DNA of 64,000 nucleotides from Cyanoderma ruficeps (taxonomy: Eukaryota; Chordata; Aves; Passeriformes; Timaliidae): positions 1,726,135-1,790,134 of the forward strand of contig VZDJ01007749.1 of assembly GCA_008694505.1 (NCBI GenBank), given 5' to 3'. The notes beneath the pieces were generated by a model. That model had not been told where the DNA came from. It saw only the letters and a list, made by a program, of their open reading frames with translations, and searched no databases. Positions 1 to 12,988 of the stretch are shown here, piece after piece. Position 1 is the stretch's first letter. The number at the start of each line of letters is the position of its first letter. The translations under genes and the position numbers were made by a program.

Positions 1-2298
1 AGGCTGAGGACCTCATTTAAAAATAAGACTGCAGTGAACTCTGTTGTTTTAAATAATACGAATGTGACAGCATTTTTTGGCATTGATCATTCTGTAAAAA
101 ATAAGTTCATAGCTGTAGAGGCTTTCTACATTATATACAGACTTGATAAACTAATCCTTAAAAATTGCCTAAGAATAAATTATATTAAATATATATATAT
201 CTGAAAGCCCCAAAATATTTCTCTCCTCCAAAGACAGAATTGTTACCTTTTAATTGCAAACTATCAAGCATAAATTATAAGTAGTTGAGAATCCTATTGA
301 ACTGAATGGGATTTTTCCCTAGTATTTCTTAGAGACCGAACTTCATCCCAACAAAATTTCCATTGCAGTTCAGTTCAGTAATGGTTTCTGAATGACTTGT
401 GAACAAAAATGGATGTGCTATATTTTCATATTTTTAACTGTTGTTACCTTAAACACTACAATGTTGACTTATTTTTTTTTCAGTTTTGATGATTCCATAA
501 TATTAGTATCTGAAAAAATCCAGATAGCTCTAAAGGCTGCTGGTTTTGATATTAAATGTGCTTTTGTCACTGACATCTGCAGTCTTACACATTATTTCAT
601 CTTTTGGACTGTGCGGGTTTTTATTGTTATTATTGTGTTGCTATCATTTCTGAAAATAAATTTTCCATATTTTTATATGAGTTAGCCAAGTAGGACTGTA
701 GAGGTTTTTTTAATTAATCGATGCATTATACCACTAGTAATGTTAATTGGTAAATAACTGACTCTCATTTCCCAGTCTGATACTTTTGTTCAATATGAGA
801 AACAGGACATGTTTTTGAATGGTGCTGTGAAAGCTTGCTAGCTTGTGGCACAGAGTTCAGGGGACACTTAGGTTAGTTTTCTAGTTCAGAACTTGGCTTC
901 AGTAGGCAATAACTCACAGAGCAATGGCACTGAATTCTGTTATACTCAAATGTACGACTGTCAGAAGAAATGATTATGAATTGTAGGATGTCATGGAGCA
1001 GAGAGTACCTTGATAGTAAATGTGTACACAATTCCTCAGGGAATGTGTGAACCAGGTTTGCAAGCTGGATGTCCACATTTATAAATCAAGAAGAGTTTCC
1101 TGGTCTTGGAAGGTTTTTTGTTTGTTCTTCTAGCAAAGTGCCCCTTCAGTGGTTGTATTTACATGCACCCCTTGTTCTTGTGTCTATCTAGTTATTCACC
1201 CATTCTCCATATAATTTATTGTTCCTCTCATGTTATTTTCTCATGCCGTTTTAATTCTCTGTTCTTCTCTATAGCCCTTAATCTTTTTTCCTTGTTTTGT
1301 ATGCTCATCCTTTTAAAATTTTCCTATTCTGCAGGTGTGCACATTACAGATGATTAAGTTACTCTATTTGGAAACATCTGTTACTGAAGCATTTCTTTCT
1401 TGTCAAAGTATCCTACAAATCCAGTATGACAAGTAGCCTTGTCAGATTATTGGTAAATAAGAGGAGAATTGTATCTATTAAAGTACCAGAAATGGTGTTC
1501 AATTACATTATTTTTTCAATGTGCACATGAATTTTAAGCAGCAGAAAATCTCACATGAAGACTATACATCCTTTTGAAAACTACTGCTTGTAAAACTCTA
1601 TTTTTTTACAAAATCCAGGATCTTCAGCTGTGCTTTTATGAATATTCCTAAATCTACTGTGATAAGCAAATTGTTAATATCTTTCCATGTATTAACTTCC
1701 TACTATCTTGTAAAAAGAATTATTAGAATGTATTATTTGCTCTCTTTTTTGCTGTTGCTGGCAGTAGAAAATCATTAAAATGATTCAATTTTGTAGTTCC
1801 ACCTAAAATGTAAGGTTTTGTTCTTGACCTGTTTTCTTACAGAGTGCTTATAAATTGCATGAGTTTTGATCTTTCCCTCATTAGGAGTGGCTGACAGCCT
1901 GGAAGATGTAAAAGAGTTTTACCATAGAGGATATGCAACAAATCAGCAGAGTACTTTCTCTGCAAGTTCAATCAGGAACTTCCCTCTGTTTGTGGCATAA
2001 AGTTTGAAATAATTATAAATAATTCTTTTGAAACTTTGCCTATACTTTGCAGATTTAGAACAGGAAGTCATTGGATTCCTTCTCATTCAGCAATATCAAT
2101 TTAAAGGCCCCTTTTCATATAATTTCCTGAAAAACAGGATCTGCTGCTATGCAACAAAACTGAAGACATACCTGGTCCTATTCAATCAAATTCTGATTAC
2201 AATCCTCATAGTTGCTAATAGACAGCATGCATAAAAAGGGAAAACCGCTGCTTTACTCAGAGAGTCTCACTGGAGTCCTCAGTGCTCAGTCCTGAAGC

Positions 2299-2331
2299 TG
2301 CACTAAGACCATCCCTGCACTAAGACCATCC
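2299..2331. repeat. 17-bp tandem duplication, two copies
   Basis: The unit tgcactaagaccatcc occurs at 2299-2314 and again at 2316-2331, offset by 17 bp. It sits between a TATA-like box (about 2229) and a short ATG frame (2350), discussed under findings. Confidence 0.85.
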
Positions 2332-5300
2332 TTTCTTGTTCCAGGCACTATGTCTGGAACAAAGGTTGAAAACAGCTCGGCTCAGGAAGAAAGTTCAGGT
2401 TTGAAAGCAAAAGAACCTGCCTGTGTAAATATAATCAGAAGGGCTGAAGTCATTAAGGGATAGCCCATAATTTATTATGTACAGCCACAGAAACCCGTTA
2501 TGAGAGACACCTCTAATTTCTCTTTTTCTCTTAGAGTAGAAAGATTTGGTGCTGCACATGTGAGAGCAAAACATTAATTGGCTCACTGGGGCAGTGATTG
2601 CAAAGCCATTCACCTCTTCTTGCAGTCCGCCTGCCCACTTGCTCTGGAGAAAAGTAGGTTTCTTGAATGGTAGAAGAGTAAAGTGAACCAGCAGGGCCCT
2701 ACTGATCTTTTTCCAAAAGTTTACATACCATTCTTTGGTTTTTGTGCTGCAGAATTTCATCTGTCTCTGAAAACCCCTGTCATTTACTTTAAAAACTGTG
2801 TTCTTCTAACTCTCTTCCTGTCTGCTGGTCCTGCTCTTACATTGTCCACTGCTTTGCTGTCAGCACAAAAGGTTCAGGTGTCTATGCGATGAATTGACTA
2901 AAGTGACCCATTAACAAAATTGTTAATTTTGACTTGCTGGAGTTTTCTGAAATCTGTTGTAGAATAAAACAGGATGAGGGGGAAGCAGGATGGTGCAGGG
3001 ACAGTAGAAAAACAACCTCAGTAGAAAGTGCATTGCTTTTTTCAGCAACACAGATTTATGCTATCCCAAAATGAATTCATCTGGCCTACATCTAAGCAAA
3101 AACATCCTGGAAAAGTACACGTTATGTACAGAAAGGCAGAAACATCACATCTTGAGATGTGGAATGCTTAATCTATATCAATTAAGGAAGTGATATTTCA
3201 GACCACTGAAGGGAAATGTTGGAAAGGTTTCTGGGTATATGCCTGCACGTTCAGTTATGTACATCACAATTATTCTCTTCTGAATTAGGCTTCTAAAACA
3301 AGCTGGATGTTGAACCTAAAAAATATCTGATGTCCAATTTTAGGGGGTTTTAAGCATGAGGAAAAGCCATTGAGTATCATGAAGAGGATATGTATTAGGA
3401 GATGCCAGCTAAGAGAATGCTGCATTTTTGGGACATTCACATAGAATAATAAAGGTCTGAAATTCATTTTATGTTGTGGCTTTTTTGGAAATTTCACATG
3501 GATATAGTTTCGCTTGAGGGAGGACTCTGAGAATGTGACAGTGAAGGCACATTGGACTTCCAAGAATGAGTTCACTCACTAAGTGACTGATTAAGAAAAT
3601 CATTCTTGTGATATACCGATTTCTCATCTTAAGCCTATGTATTGGTTGGCACAGGAATTATGCAGGGAAACGCTAAGTTACCTAAAAAGCTTCCATTTTT
3701 ACCCCTTCCTTATCCAGTCATAGTTGTTAAGAAATCTTGAACTAATAAAGATCATAAGAAAACTTGAATCAACTAGTTTATTATGAAGAAATCTTAAAAA
3801 GAGTCTTACACATATAATTTGTCAAAGCCAGTGGGCAAGATCCCTGCCTGAACCTGCTTAGCTGTGGTATGAGAGACAATCAGATTAGCAGTAAAAAAGC
3901 TCAAACCTTCCTTAAAGTGAAAATAAAGGCTTTATATATGCTGACTGACCATTTAAGGGTCTATGATATTTACTTTCTCCCGGACAAAGCTTTCAGGGTT
4001 GGCTGCTGGGGACTGAGGGCTCTGACAGTGCTTTCAGCCTACATGAAGCACAGCAATAAAGTTTATTTCTGTGCCTTCATTCTGTTTGTTCCTTATAAAA
4101 CCTCATCTGTGTTTGCTCTTAGCTTAGCTAAGAGAAGAGAAAATTGCCATTAGTCTTCTGGCGGGCCATCAGTAAAATATTATTTCAAGTTCTCTTACTA
4201 GAAAACAGATGTTTTCCTTTTTTGTGTGTATGCTTCTTTCTTGTCTTTTCACTCTTTTCATCCATCTTACCTTTATCTTTTTACATCACACATTCTACTC
4301 GTGATACTTTAAAGATACAGCTGGTTCAACTAATCAAACACACAATAGTAATATATCTGTGGCTTTCTCGAGGCACAGTGGTGTGCTATGCAATAGCCAC
4401 AGTAAGGCAACAGTAAAAGCTTAAAATCAAGGCTATTTATGCAAATCTGAAAATTAGTTGCCCTAATTGGTGGTGAAAATCGTTAGTTTAACGTTCAGGT
4501 AAAAATGTTTTTAGCACTACCACTTAAATGTTTTCAGAACCCCCTTTAAGACTGCTTAAATTAATAGACTTTCCATTTGTGATATTTCAATGTACACTTT
4601 AGTTTTTGCCATGCCAGGCATAGATAGTTGTCAGTTTGGTGGATATTTGGGGCTATCTGAGTCAGGGCCACAATGTGGTTATGTATCAATGAGCTTCCAA
4701 TGCTTCCAAAGCTTCGCAAGCAAAACCCAAGGGAACAGCCTGAAGTGGACTGAAGTTGTTCCTTCTGATCCTTCAGCCTGAGCTCTGAAAGGGGAGCAGG
4801 GAGTGGGAGATCCTCTAAAATACTAAACATGACAAGAGGACTCTTGGAGGGTAGGAAAGCAGAGATTGCTGCAAGCATGTAGCCTCTCATTTTACCAACA
4901 GGGACAAAGCAGCCTCCAGCATGTGCTGGATCTGTAAGAATAGACTGTCTTGAATTAATAAATCCTGATTTATATGCAAGGGAGCTATGTGTGTCTAGCT
5001 CACACTGGTCCTAGCAAATCTTTTATAAAAGAACTTTTCAGAAGGAGCAGACTAGGCCTTTTAAATATTTTAATGGGAAGGAGCACTTGAAAGTAAGTTT
5101 TTCATGTATAGCAGGTCCTAAATTTTTCTTATATTACTTTTAAGCTTTCTTCTTTTAGCTTTTGAGAAGCAAGATGACTTAATCACATCTCAGGACTGGT
5201 GATTTAAATTATCCTCACAATTTTTTTCCGTGACAGAAAGTGGGTGTTGCAGTCAAATCTTGCAGGGATAATAAGGAATCCTGTTCTATCAGTAATAGCA

Positions 5301-6340
5301 AAGGAATTGAATAATATTTTCTTCTGGAGAAGAATATATAAAAGCTAATGTAATGTCATTCATTTTAGTGAACTGGGCTGCCATGGCATGCATTCCACAG
5401 TAAAGCTCTGCTCCCAGCTGCTCCCACAGGAATCTCTGCTAACATATTCATAGGTGATTGAGAAATGAAGATGAACACTGAGATGATATTATTTGCAAAT
5501 GCAATGGGATTATTTAAGAAAATCAAATTAAATGCTATGTTTGAGGCTCCAAAATGCTGAATGACTGCACAGTAAAGTGGTAGGTGGAATTAAACAGCAA
5601 TACACACAAAGTAATTCATGCTAGAAAAAAATCACCTTAATTATGCGAGCGCAGCAATGGAATGTGGTGCCACTCAGCTGAAGAAATTGTGTAGTCATTG
5701 TAAATAGCTCTCGTGAAACAGTTCAGTGCTCAAAAGTGACCAGAAATCCCTGTGGATGGGAGTAGCTGTGGGAGAAGAGGTAAGACCAGAAGAGAAAGCA
5801 GCACGATGCTATTATGCAGTCATGGTTTATCCGCTTCCTGAACGCTCCATGCGTGCTCAGTTCCCGTTCCTCATGATTAACCTAAATGGGGAAAATACAG
5901 GTCACTGCAACAGGGAGGATTACAAGTATGGATTAGCTTTCCTACACGGGGCAGCTAGGCATGCTAGGAAGAAAAAAATACCTGAGAGAATATGAATGTA
6001 TTTTTATAAATATATGATTATACAGCCGTAAGAAGCAGCAGGAGGCTAATAAATTGATTTTTTAAATGAAATGGAAATACATCAAGGACTTTCTGAGATA
6101 AGGCTGTTTTTGCAGCTCCAGAAATCCCCAACATGTCCATAACTGGAAGCTGAGACTATGTTAGAGTAGTAATTACTACAGAGCAGTTCTGCTTTTCTGT
6201 GCTGCTCTTGAAAGCACAGTGCTGAAGTAGCTGGTCTTATGTGCCATTTCCCAGCTTAATTTGCAACTTTTTTTCTCTAATTATTCCATCACTAGTTTAT
6301 ACCCTGTATTCAGAGCAACAGGAAATTGCTAGTGAAAGTG

Positions 6341-6420
6341 ATCACAGATTCACAGAAACATTAGGCTGAAAAAAAATATAAATCTATCATCAACTGGGTT
6401 GTATACAGTCATTCTAAACT
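6341..6420 (-). mobile_element. Degenerate CR1 LINE 3' end (old fragment)
   Basis: Read on the plus strand, this segment begins atcacagattcacagaa, continues with cattaggctgaaa, and later has ctatcatcaactggg. This follows the order of an inverted CR1 3' end: the repeated TCACAGAAT-like tail, then a GGTTGGAAA-like block, then ATCATCAAGTCC. Only about 80 bp are recognisable and the match is diverged. A chance resemblance cannot be excluded by eye. Confidence 0.4.
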
Positions 6421-6946
6421 TTGTAATCAGATTCCATGAAAATTAGAGTGTTAACACACAGATGGCAGCAGATGACACAAGCCAATATTTCAACAAATTC
6501 TCAAAAAACCTTCTTGATTAACTGACAAATCAAGTCAAATTAGGGTAAGCCATTAATTAAGATGGCTCTTTTATATTCACTAAGTATTGTGAATAATTTT
6601 ATTTTTTTTACTTAGCAATAAGAGATTTCTGGCCAAAAATTTTGGTCTGTAGCTCTTTAAAAAAGAAATTCATTGTTGGCATTCAGTATTAAGAAAAAAA
6701 CCCCAGTAACTGGTGAGTTGATAATGTTTCTAAATTTATACACAGATTAAAATACTATCAGACTTCCTGTTAAAAACATGCTTCTTTGCTTTTTCTGCCT
6801 TTGTTTCTTAGGACTCTCTGTTTCAAAGATATAATGCTCTTGAGAGGAACATTTATTAATATGTTTCCAGAGAACATTTAAAGGTGCTTATAAATTAAAA
6901 TTCTAGGGAGAAACACTCCAGTCTTTCTATTATAATACTACAGTTT

Positions 6947-6999
6947 GAAGACTTATTTTCAGGGAATAGCAATACCTGTGTAGAAGACTTATTTTCAGG
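6947..6999. repeat. Short direct repeat, 17 bp, 36-bp spacing
   Basis: GAAGACTTATTTTCAGG is found at 6947-6963 and again at 6983-6999. It looks like a small local duplication and has no obvious function. Confidence 0.85.
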
Positions 7000-9900
7000 A
7001 ATGAAAATAGTTGGGGTATTTTCCAAAAAAAAATGTGTTAAAAGATACTAAAATCATTAAGAGTTTACCTCAGAAAGCATTTAAATCTATTAAGTAAGTG
7101 AATAGAACTTTTTCCAAAAACAAATCCTTAGTAATTCAGTGGTGATGTGTTATCTCAAGAATTTTTCAAGGAAAACCAACCAAATTGCCATCTCTCTGCA
7201 AGCAGAAACAGCTTTTCTGATTAGCACATCACATGCTCACAGCTGTCACTCTGTCCTAACATACACCTGTAAGGAACTATAGAATAAGTGTTTGTGATTT
7301 TTTTTTTTTTTTGGTAATACAATGGACATGCATTTGATCAGAAATAAGGGAAAGGTGAAACAGAATCAAAGAGAGTGAAATTGGAATGGGGTGTCTGGTT
7401 CTCACTAGCGCAGCCAGTGAGCATTGCAGTACGTCTGGCATATGTTGAGGGGAATTGACAGGTTTCTGTCTGTCCTTCTCATATTAATAGATACTACTTC
7501 TAAGTGGTTGAAAAAAGTGCAACTAATTCCAGTGAGAGTCAGATCTTATCCTATTTTTCAACTTTGTGTGACGAGGAGAGCCAAGCTGCTTAGAGAATGT
7601 TTGGCTCCCTCTTCTTCAATCAGAGAAAGAAAGGAAAAATGACAAGGGTACTAAACTAAAATTTTGCATAAATCAAAATTATTTTGATACATTTCTATAT
7701 TTGTTCTGCTGGAAGTCTGGAAAAAATCCCTGGTAATGAATTATTTTACTCTTTCAGCACTAAGACCAGTGAAATCTGTTTATAGACAGTAGAGAACAGC
7801 ACATGGGCATAGAGCTTTTGTCCTTCCCATATGTAGCACAGAAATTAGGATATCCACCTATTTGCATAAATACACAGAATCTGGTCTGAGTAATCTGTGG
7901 CATTTTGATGGCCCCTCCTTTACTGCATCTGCAAAAACCCTTTGTGTAAGTATGTACTAGTTTTAGCTCCATGGTTGTTCCAGAAAGGTGGTTCTTTTAT
8001 CCTTGCTTCACTTCTCTGCAACAAGGCATGGTTTCCTAAGTTCAGTCTTGATGAAAGAGCCTGGCAAGCTCTCAGCTACAACATTATTCTTCATTAATGT
8101 TATAAGAACAGTAATTCATTTTCAATGTGCTTTTTTTGAAGAGCTGATAACATTAAAAACATCTACCCAGTGCATGTCACTGATGAGTAGTTACTTATAT
8201 TAAAAGCACTTACTCTGTATCTAGAACATTTTGCATTTATGTCTATTAAAATGCATGAAACATCTATCATAACATTTTTAGCACTCAGTAGCTTATTACT
8301 GGAACCACATAACTGCTTCCTTGTTATCTCTTCTTGACAATAACTTTAATGAATTATATTCAGGTAGCTGTTGAAATTTCCATCCAAGCACATTACTATT
8401 TTGGATGACATGTCAAGAGGTTAACTTATGCTCCCTTCCAGCTGATTTCTAGGCCTCAATCCATCAGACAAGTCACTTCAAAGGAGATATTGCTCTGTTG
8501 AGCTGAGACATCAAGATAAAGTTGGCTCTCTGAGATGCAGTCCCCTTTGGGAAGTGTGCAAGGAATTCTTCAGGAGTTATTTGTCTAGGCAGTCTTGAAG
8601 CAACAAGATGCAAGATGAAGACCAAGACATGGAATGAGAAAAAGCAATTAAAGAAAAAAGGAAGCTGTGGTTCATGTAGCTTATACTAATTCTTGGGTAT
8701 TATTTCTCATTCATTTTATATTCTGTGAGATTTTCCTCCAGGGAGTGAAGTGCATGTATGTAGAAAAAAATTTTCATTAGCTAAAAGTTCCTCTCTGTCT
8801 CTGCACATTAAGGCTTTTCTTACTATTAGTAAAATCTGTCTGGAAAAGAAATCTCAAATAGGTAAGTCAACAATTCCATCTTTCACTTACATGCCATGAA
8901 CTGTTTATATATGACTTGTGGAAATTGGATCAGAAGTGAAAAATAACAATCATGCTCACTGGCATTTAAGGAGTTACAGTTTTACCAGAGTGTAAGCACT
9001 ATAATTGTTGAATATTGCTCCAAATTACCTGCTGATTTTTTGTTGTGGTTACTGGTATACTTTGAACTGTCTCTGCAGTTTTTGCTGTGTAACATTTCAG
9101 CAGCTTGAAAGCAAGTCTGCTGTTTCCTAGGAGGAAACGTCCACACCATTTGCTCTGGGGGGAAGAAGTATTCTTGCATCTCCAGCTAACAGGAGACAGC
9201 TGACAGCATTACTGACATGATACAAGACACCTAGGAACTCAGCTGACAAGCTAATTGGCTGTGAATAAGAGCAGCACTACCTCTGAAAGTCAGCAACATG
9301 GATTCTTGATTCCCTAAAATTGCATAAATCAAGATACAGAGCACACCTTAAGAAAGTGCAAGTAGGCACTTCTGTTAAGAAGCTAACTTGTTTTGTTAAA
9401 TAAAAAATTGTCTCTTGCTGATGCTGAGCACAATGCTAAAGAGATGATAAATGGCACAAGAGCATTGGAGAGATTCTCTCGATTTTAAAAACAATTCCAT
9501 GTACTAAAGCTATGCTTTTCTACTCAGGCATGCAAGAGTATACCCATCAAAGTCAGTGGAGGCTGATCATAGAACAGGGATCAACCTTTGTATTCATCCA
9601 TTTGTAATTTCTGAAAACAATCTGAAATGTCTATTTTAGTCCTCCTTCCTTGACTTCTGTCTGCCAAGAAGTATCCAAGAATAAGCAGTGTCAACAAAAT
9701 TATGCTTTTTGATCCATGATGATTATAAAAATATTTTAAAACAAATAATCAATAATAATAAACATTTAAATATTATTCTCATTATTCTTAATTAGGAAAA
9801 ATGTTATAATTCAGCATTTAAATTACAAAAAAGAAAACAACAAATAAAGGATATGAGTGCGAGATTTAGTTTTAACTATTTTATAACAACTGGTTTTGGG

Positions 9901-12900
9901 ATGAAGACACCTGTAAATTAAAAGGAGCTTATTCTTAAAATAAAGTCACAGTCCAAATTCTCTTCCTTTCTATGCCAGCTAGTTTCTAATCTGCTTATTC
10001 TTAAGAATATTGTGCAAGATGTAAGGGTAAAAGGAAATATTTAAATGGTTATTTTTCTGTTAATTTAACTAAACATAAAGATAATTTTCTCTATAAAAAG
10101 GTAAATTATGGATAAACACACTTAAGTTTTGCTTACTTATATTTTAAAACGTAACAAGTTCTGACAGCCAAGGTTTTGATATAAATGGGCACAGTCAATA
10201 TCAATGTCAGAAAGGCTAATGTGTCAAAGGTGTTTCTGCTTTTTTTTCCCTGTTGTCACTTATAATCTGGCCAATGTACAATAAATATTCATTCCAATTC
10301 TCTCAGTTAAAAAAAAAAAGAAAAAGAAAGAATCAAATGTGTATCTACTTCTTCTACAAAAATTGCTGTAAGTTAGATTGTTTTTACTTCACTGGGTTTA
10401 AGTGGAAAGAAGTAGCACTGTTTTTTCAGGCTCCTAAGGGTACACTTGGAGATCAGCAGCATCTGTTGCCTGGAGCACCTTTGTCTCTTGGTCTTTTTTG
10501 TTCATTTGTATATCAGCTGAATGGCAGTGATTAAGGTCCAGATTATAAAAGTTATTTAGATAGCCATCTTATTGTGAAATCCTTCTTCCAAGTCATAATT
10601 CCTCCAGATCTCTTGGGCTCAGAGAAGACATTAAAATTCCCCTGGAAGCTGAGGGCAACTGACTCGAACAGTAACTTGTAGAGACAATGTGTAAGGAAAT
10701 GGACATTATCAGGTGTAGCACACTCCATTTCTTTGAAAACTTAGAGGAATGTTCTTGCTGCTCCTAGAAATCCACGACAGGGAAATGTACGTTTCTGCCT
10801 CCATGTTTTTTAAGGTTTGAGTCTTTTGGTTTGGTAGTCAAGACCAGAATAATGAGTCTGCTGAGGTAAAAATTGACCCCTTCTTAGGAAGGGAGAAATT
10901 TAACTTAAATTCATCTTAGGATCACTGTTTTCCCCTACTTTAAGCCACACCTCACAAATCAGTGGTATTGATAAAACTGTGAATTTATACAGAATTAATG
11001 AATATTAGAGATTCTGGCTGCCATTAAAATCATATTTGAACAATGAATATTTACTTTTAAAAGGATTGAATTTCAACAGTGGTTAAAATTGGGGGTTAAT
11101 GTTGGTTTTAGTACTATCTTACATAGGCCTTCCTAAGTTTCCATATCAGTTCTCATGATTTTCAATTCTATTCTTTTTATAGAGGGGGGAAAAAGTAAGT
11201 ACTAACAACTCCAGATGAATTAGCCATTCTTTTCTCCAGAAGTTTTACGAACTTTTTCGTAACTAAAACCTAAAGAGAATTTTCCATTGAAACAAGCTTT
11301 CAGAATTAGAAAGCTCAGTGTAATGCAAAAATCCAGCATGAGAGAACTTCAGTCTTTTGAAGGGATTAAAATTTCACATTTTCTTTTTCACGTAATACAC
11401 AAGCTTATGGTGGATGATATTTGAAAAAAAAATAAATTGTCAAATTGGATAGAAGGCTTGTGAAATAGTTGCTTTCCTAATGTACAGCAGTAGCTTAGGT
11501 AGAATGAAGTCAAAGGTATTGACTTGAAAGTGTTTGTGTTAAGTTTGACTTAAAATGAAGTGCTCAAACATATTCAGCTTAAAATTTGTGGAATTTTTCA
11601 TTATAGCAGCCATGTCAAGTTAATGTGAAAGCAAACTGACAAAAGCCTCACAAGTAGTTTGTGGAAGTGAATCCGCTGAGTGCAAACTCACACTGATAAA
11701 TCTTGAGTGCACTTTAAAAAAATGTAGCCTGATTCAAGGCAGGATATGACCTTACAGTGTGATTGTAGAGCTGCACAATCTTTGCAAGTGCACATTTCTT
11801 CACCTGCAGCGAATACAATGTAAATAATCTTGCACTCAAGTTGTCTTTAAATTAGCATAGAATTGCCATGTGTTGAAAGTTCACGCTCACCTCACCTACA
11901 GCAAAGTCAAAGTCAATTGTCAGGTTCACCATGGTTTCTGGAAATGTCTCAGAGCATTCAACAGTGAGCTGACAAAGCAACAACCATATTTTTCAAGCTC
12001 ATTGACTTTGCTTTAGTTCACAGCCTTGGGGGAGATTCATACAGCCTTTAGTACCTTTAGCACATTTTCTGATAGTCATGATCCTCAGAGAACAGTATGA
12101 AAGAGAAACTGCACTCTTATGAAAAATACAGGGATCTGGCTGAATTCTGGGTTTAGCTGCTTTTAAAAGATACTTTTCTTTCATTATTTCCAAGAAAAAG
12201 GAAAATTACATGTCCTTAGGGCTGTTTGTGTTTCACTTGCTTAGATAGATGAGTTACAAAACTAAATAAAAATGCATCTCATTTTAAGCCATAAATGTTT
12301 TAAGTTATACAGTGAGAGACATCTCTAGGATGGATCAGACATTTCATAATGCAGTAACGAAATCAGTTTTATTCTTTCATGTGCTCTGAGTTCACAGAGT
12401 TATAATTGCAACTTCAAACCCCATTTTTTTCAGGAAATACAGTTCAAATTAATAAAGATCCAATTATTCACCAGCAAGGCAGACTTTTGAGAGTATATGT
12501 CCGTCTTCTACATATCCTTTTGTGGAGCAGCAAGTCTAGGGGCAAAGACTTGCAATTCTATAGTTTACTTCTTTCTGATGTTTTTCTTACTTTCTCCATC
12601 TTGCTGAAATTGAGTACTGGTCCTATTTGTGGAGAATAGGCTTTCACAAGACAGTAGTTCAGCAGCAGCACTTTTCTTGGCAGAATCCTTAGATTTAATT
12701 TAGTCCAATAGATCTGCCTGTGTTCTGCCTTTCCACCTGGATCTACCGGCTCTGTTTAGACATCAGCTGTGTCACAGTGAATATCCCTCAGCTTAAAAGA
12801 AATAAATGGATCAGTATGTGTGATACTGTGGCCTAAATTAAACCGTTTCCGAAACAAAGACAAAGCTGGGAGGGAGAAAATGCACAGCCACTCAGACCAT

Positions 12901-12918
12901 GGTCAGGGAAGCAAATAT

Positions 12919-12988
12919 AGAGAAAAGAGAGAAAAAAAAAACAGGCAAGTGAAAGAGAAAAGAGAGGAAAAAAAACCAGGCAAGTGAA
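12919..12988. repeat. 35-bp purine-rich tandem duplication, two copies
   Basis: Two near-identical 35-bp units, 12919-12953 and 12954-12988, each run from AGAGAAAAGAGAG through an A-run to CAGGCAAGTGAA. They differ at only a few positions, which points to a fairly recent tandem duplication. Confidence 0.9.
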
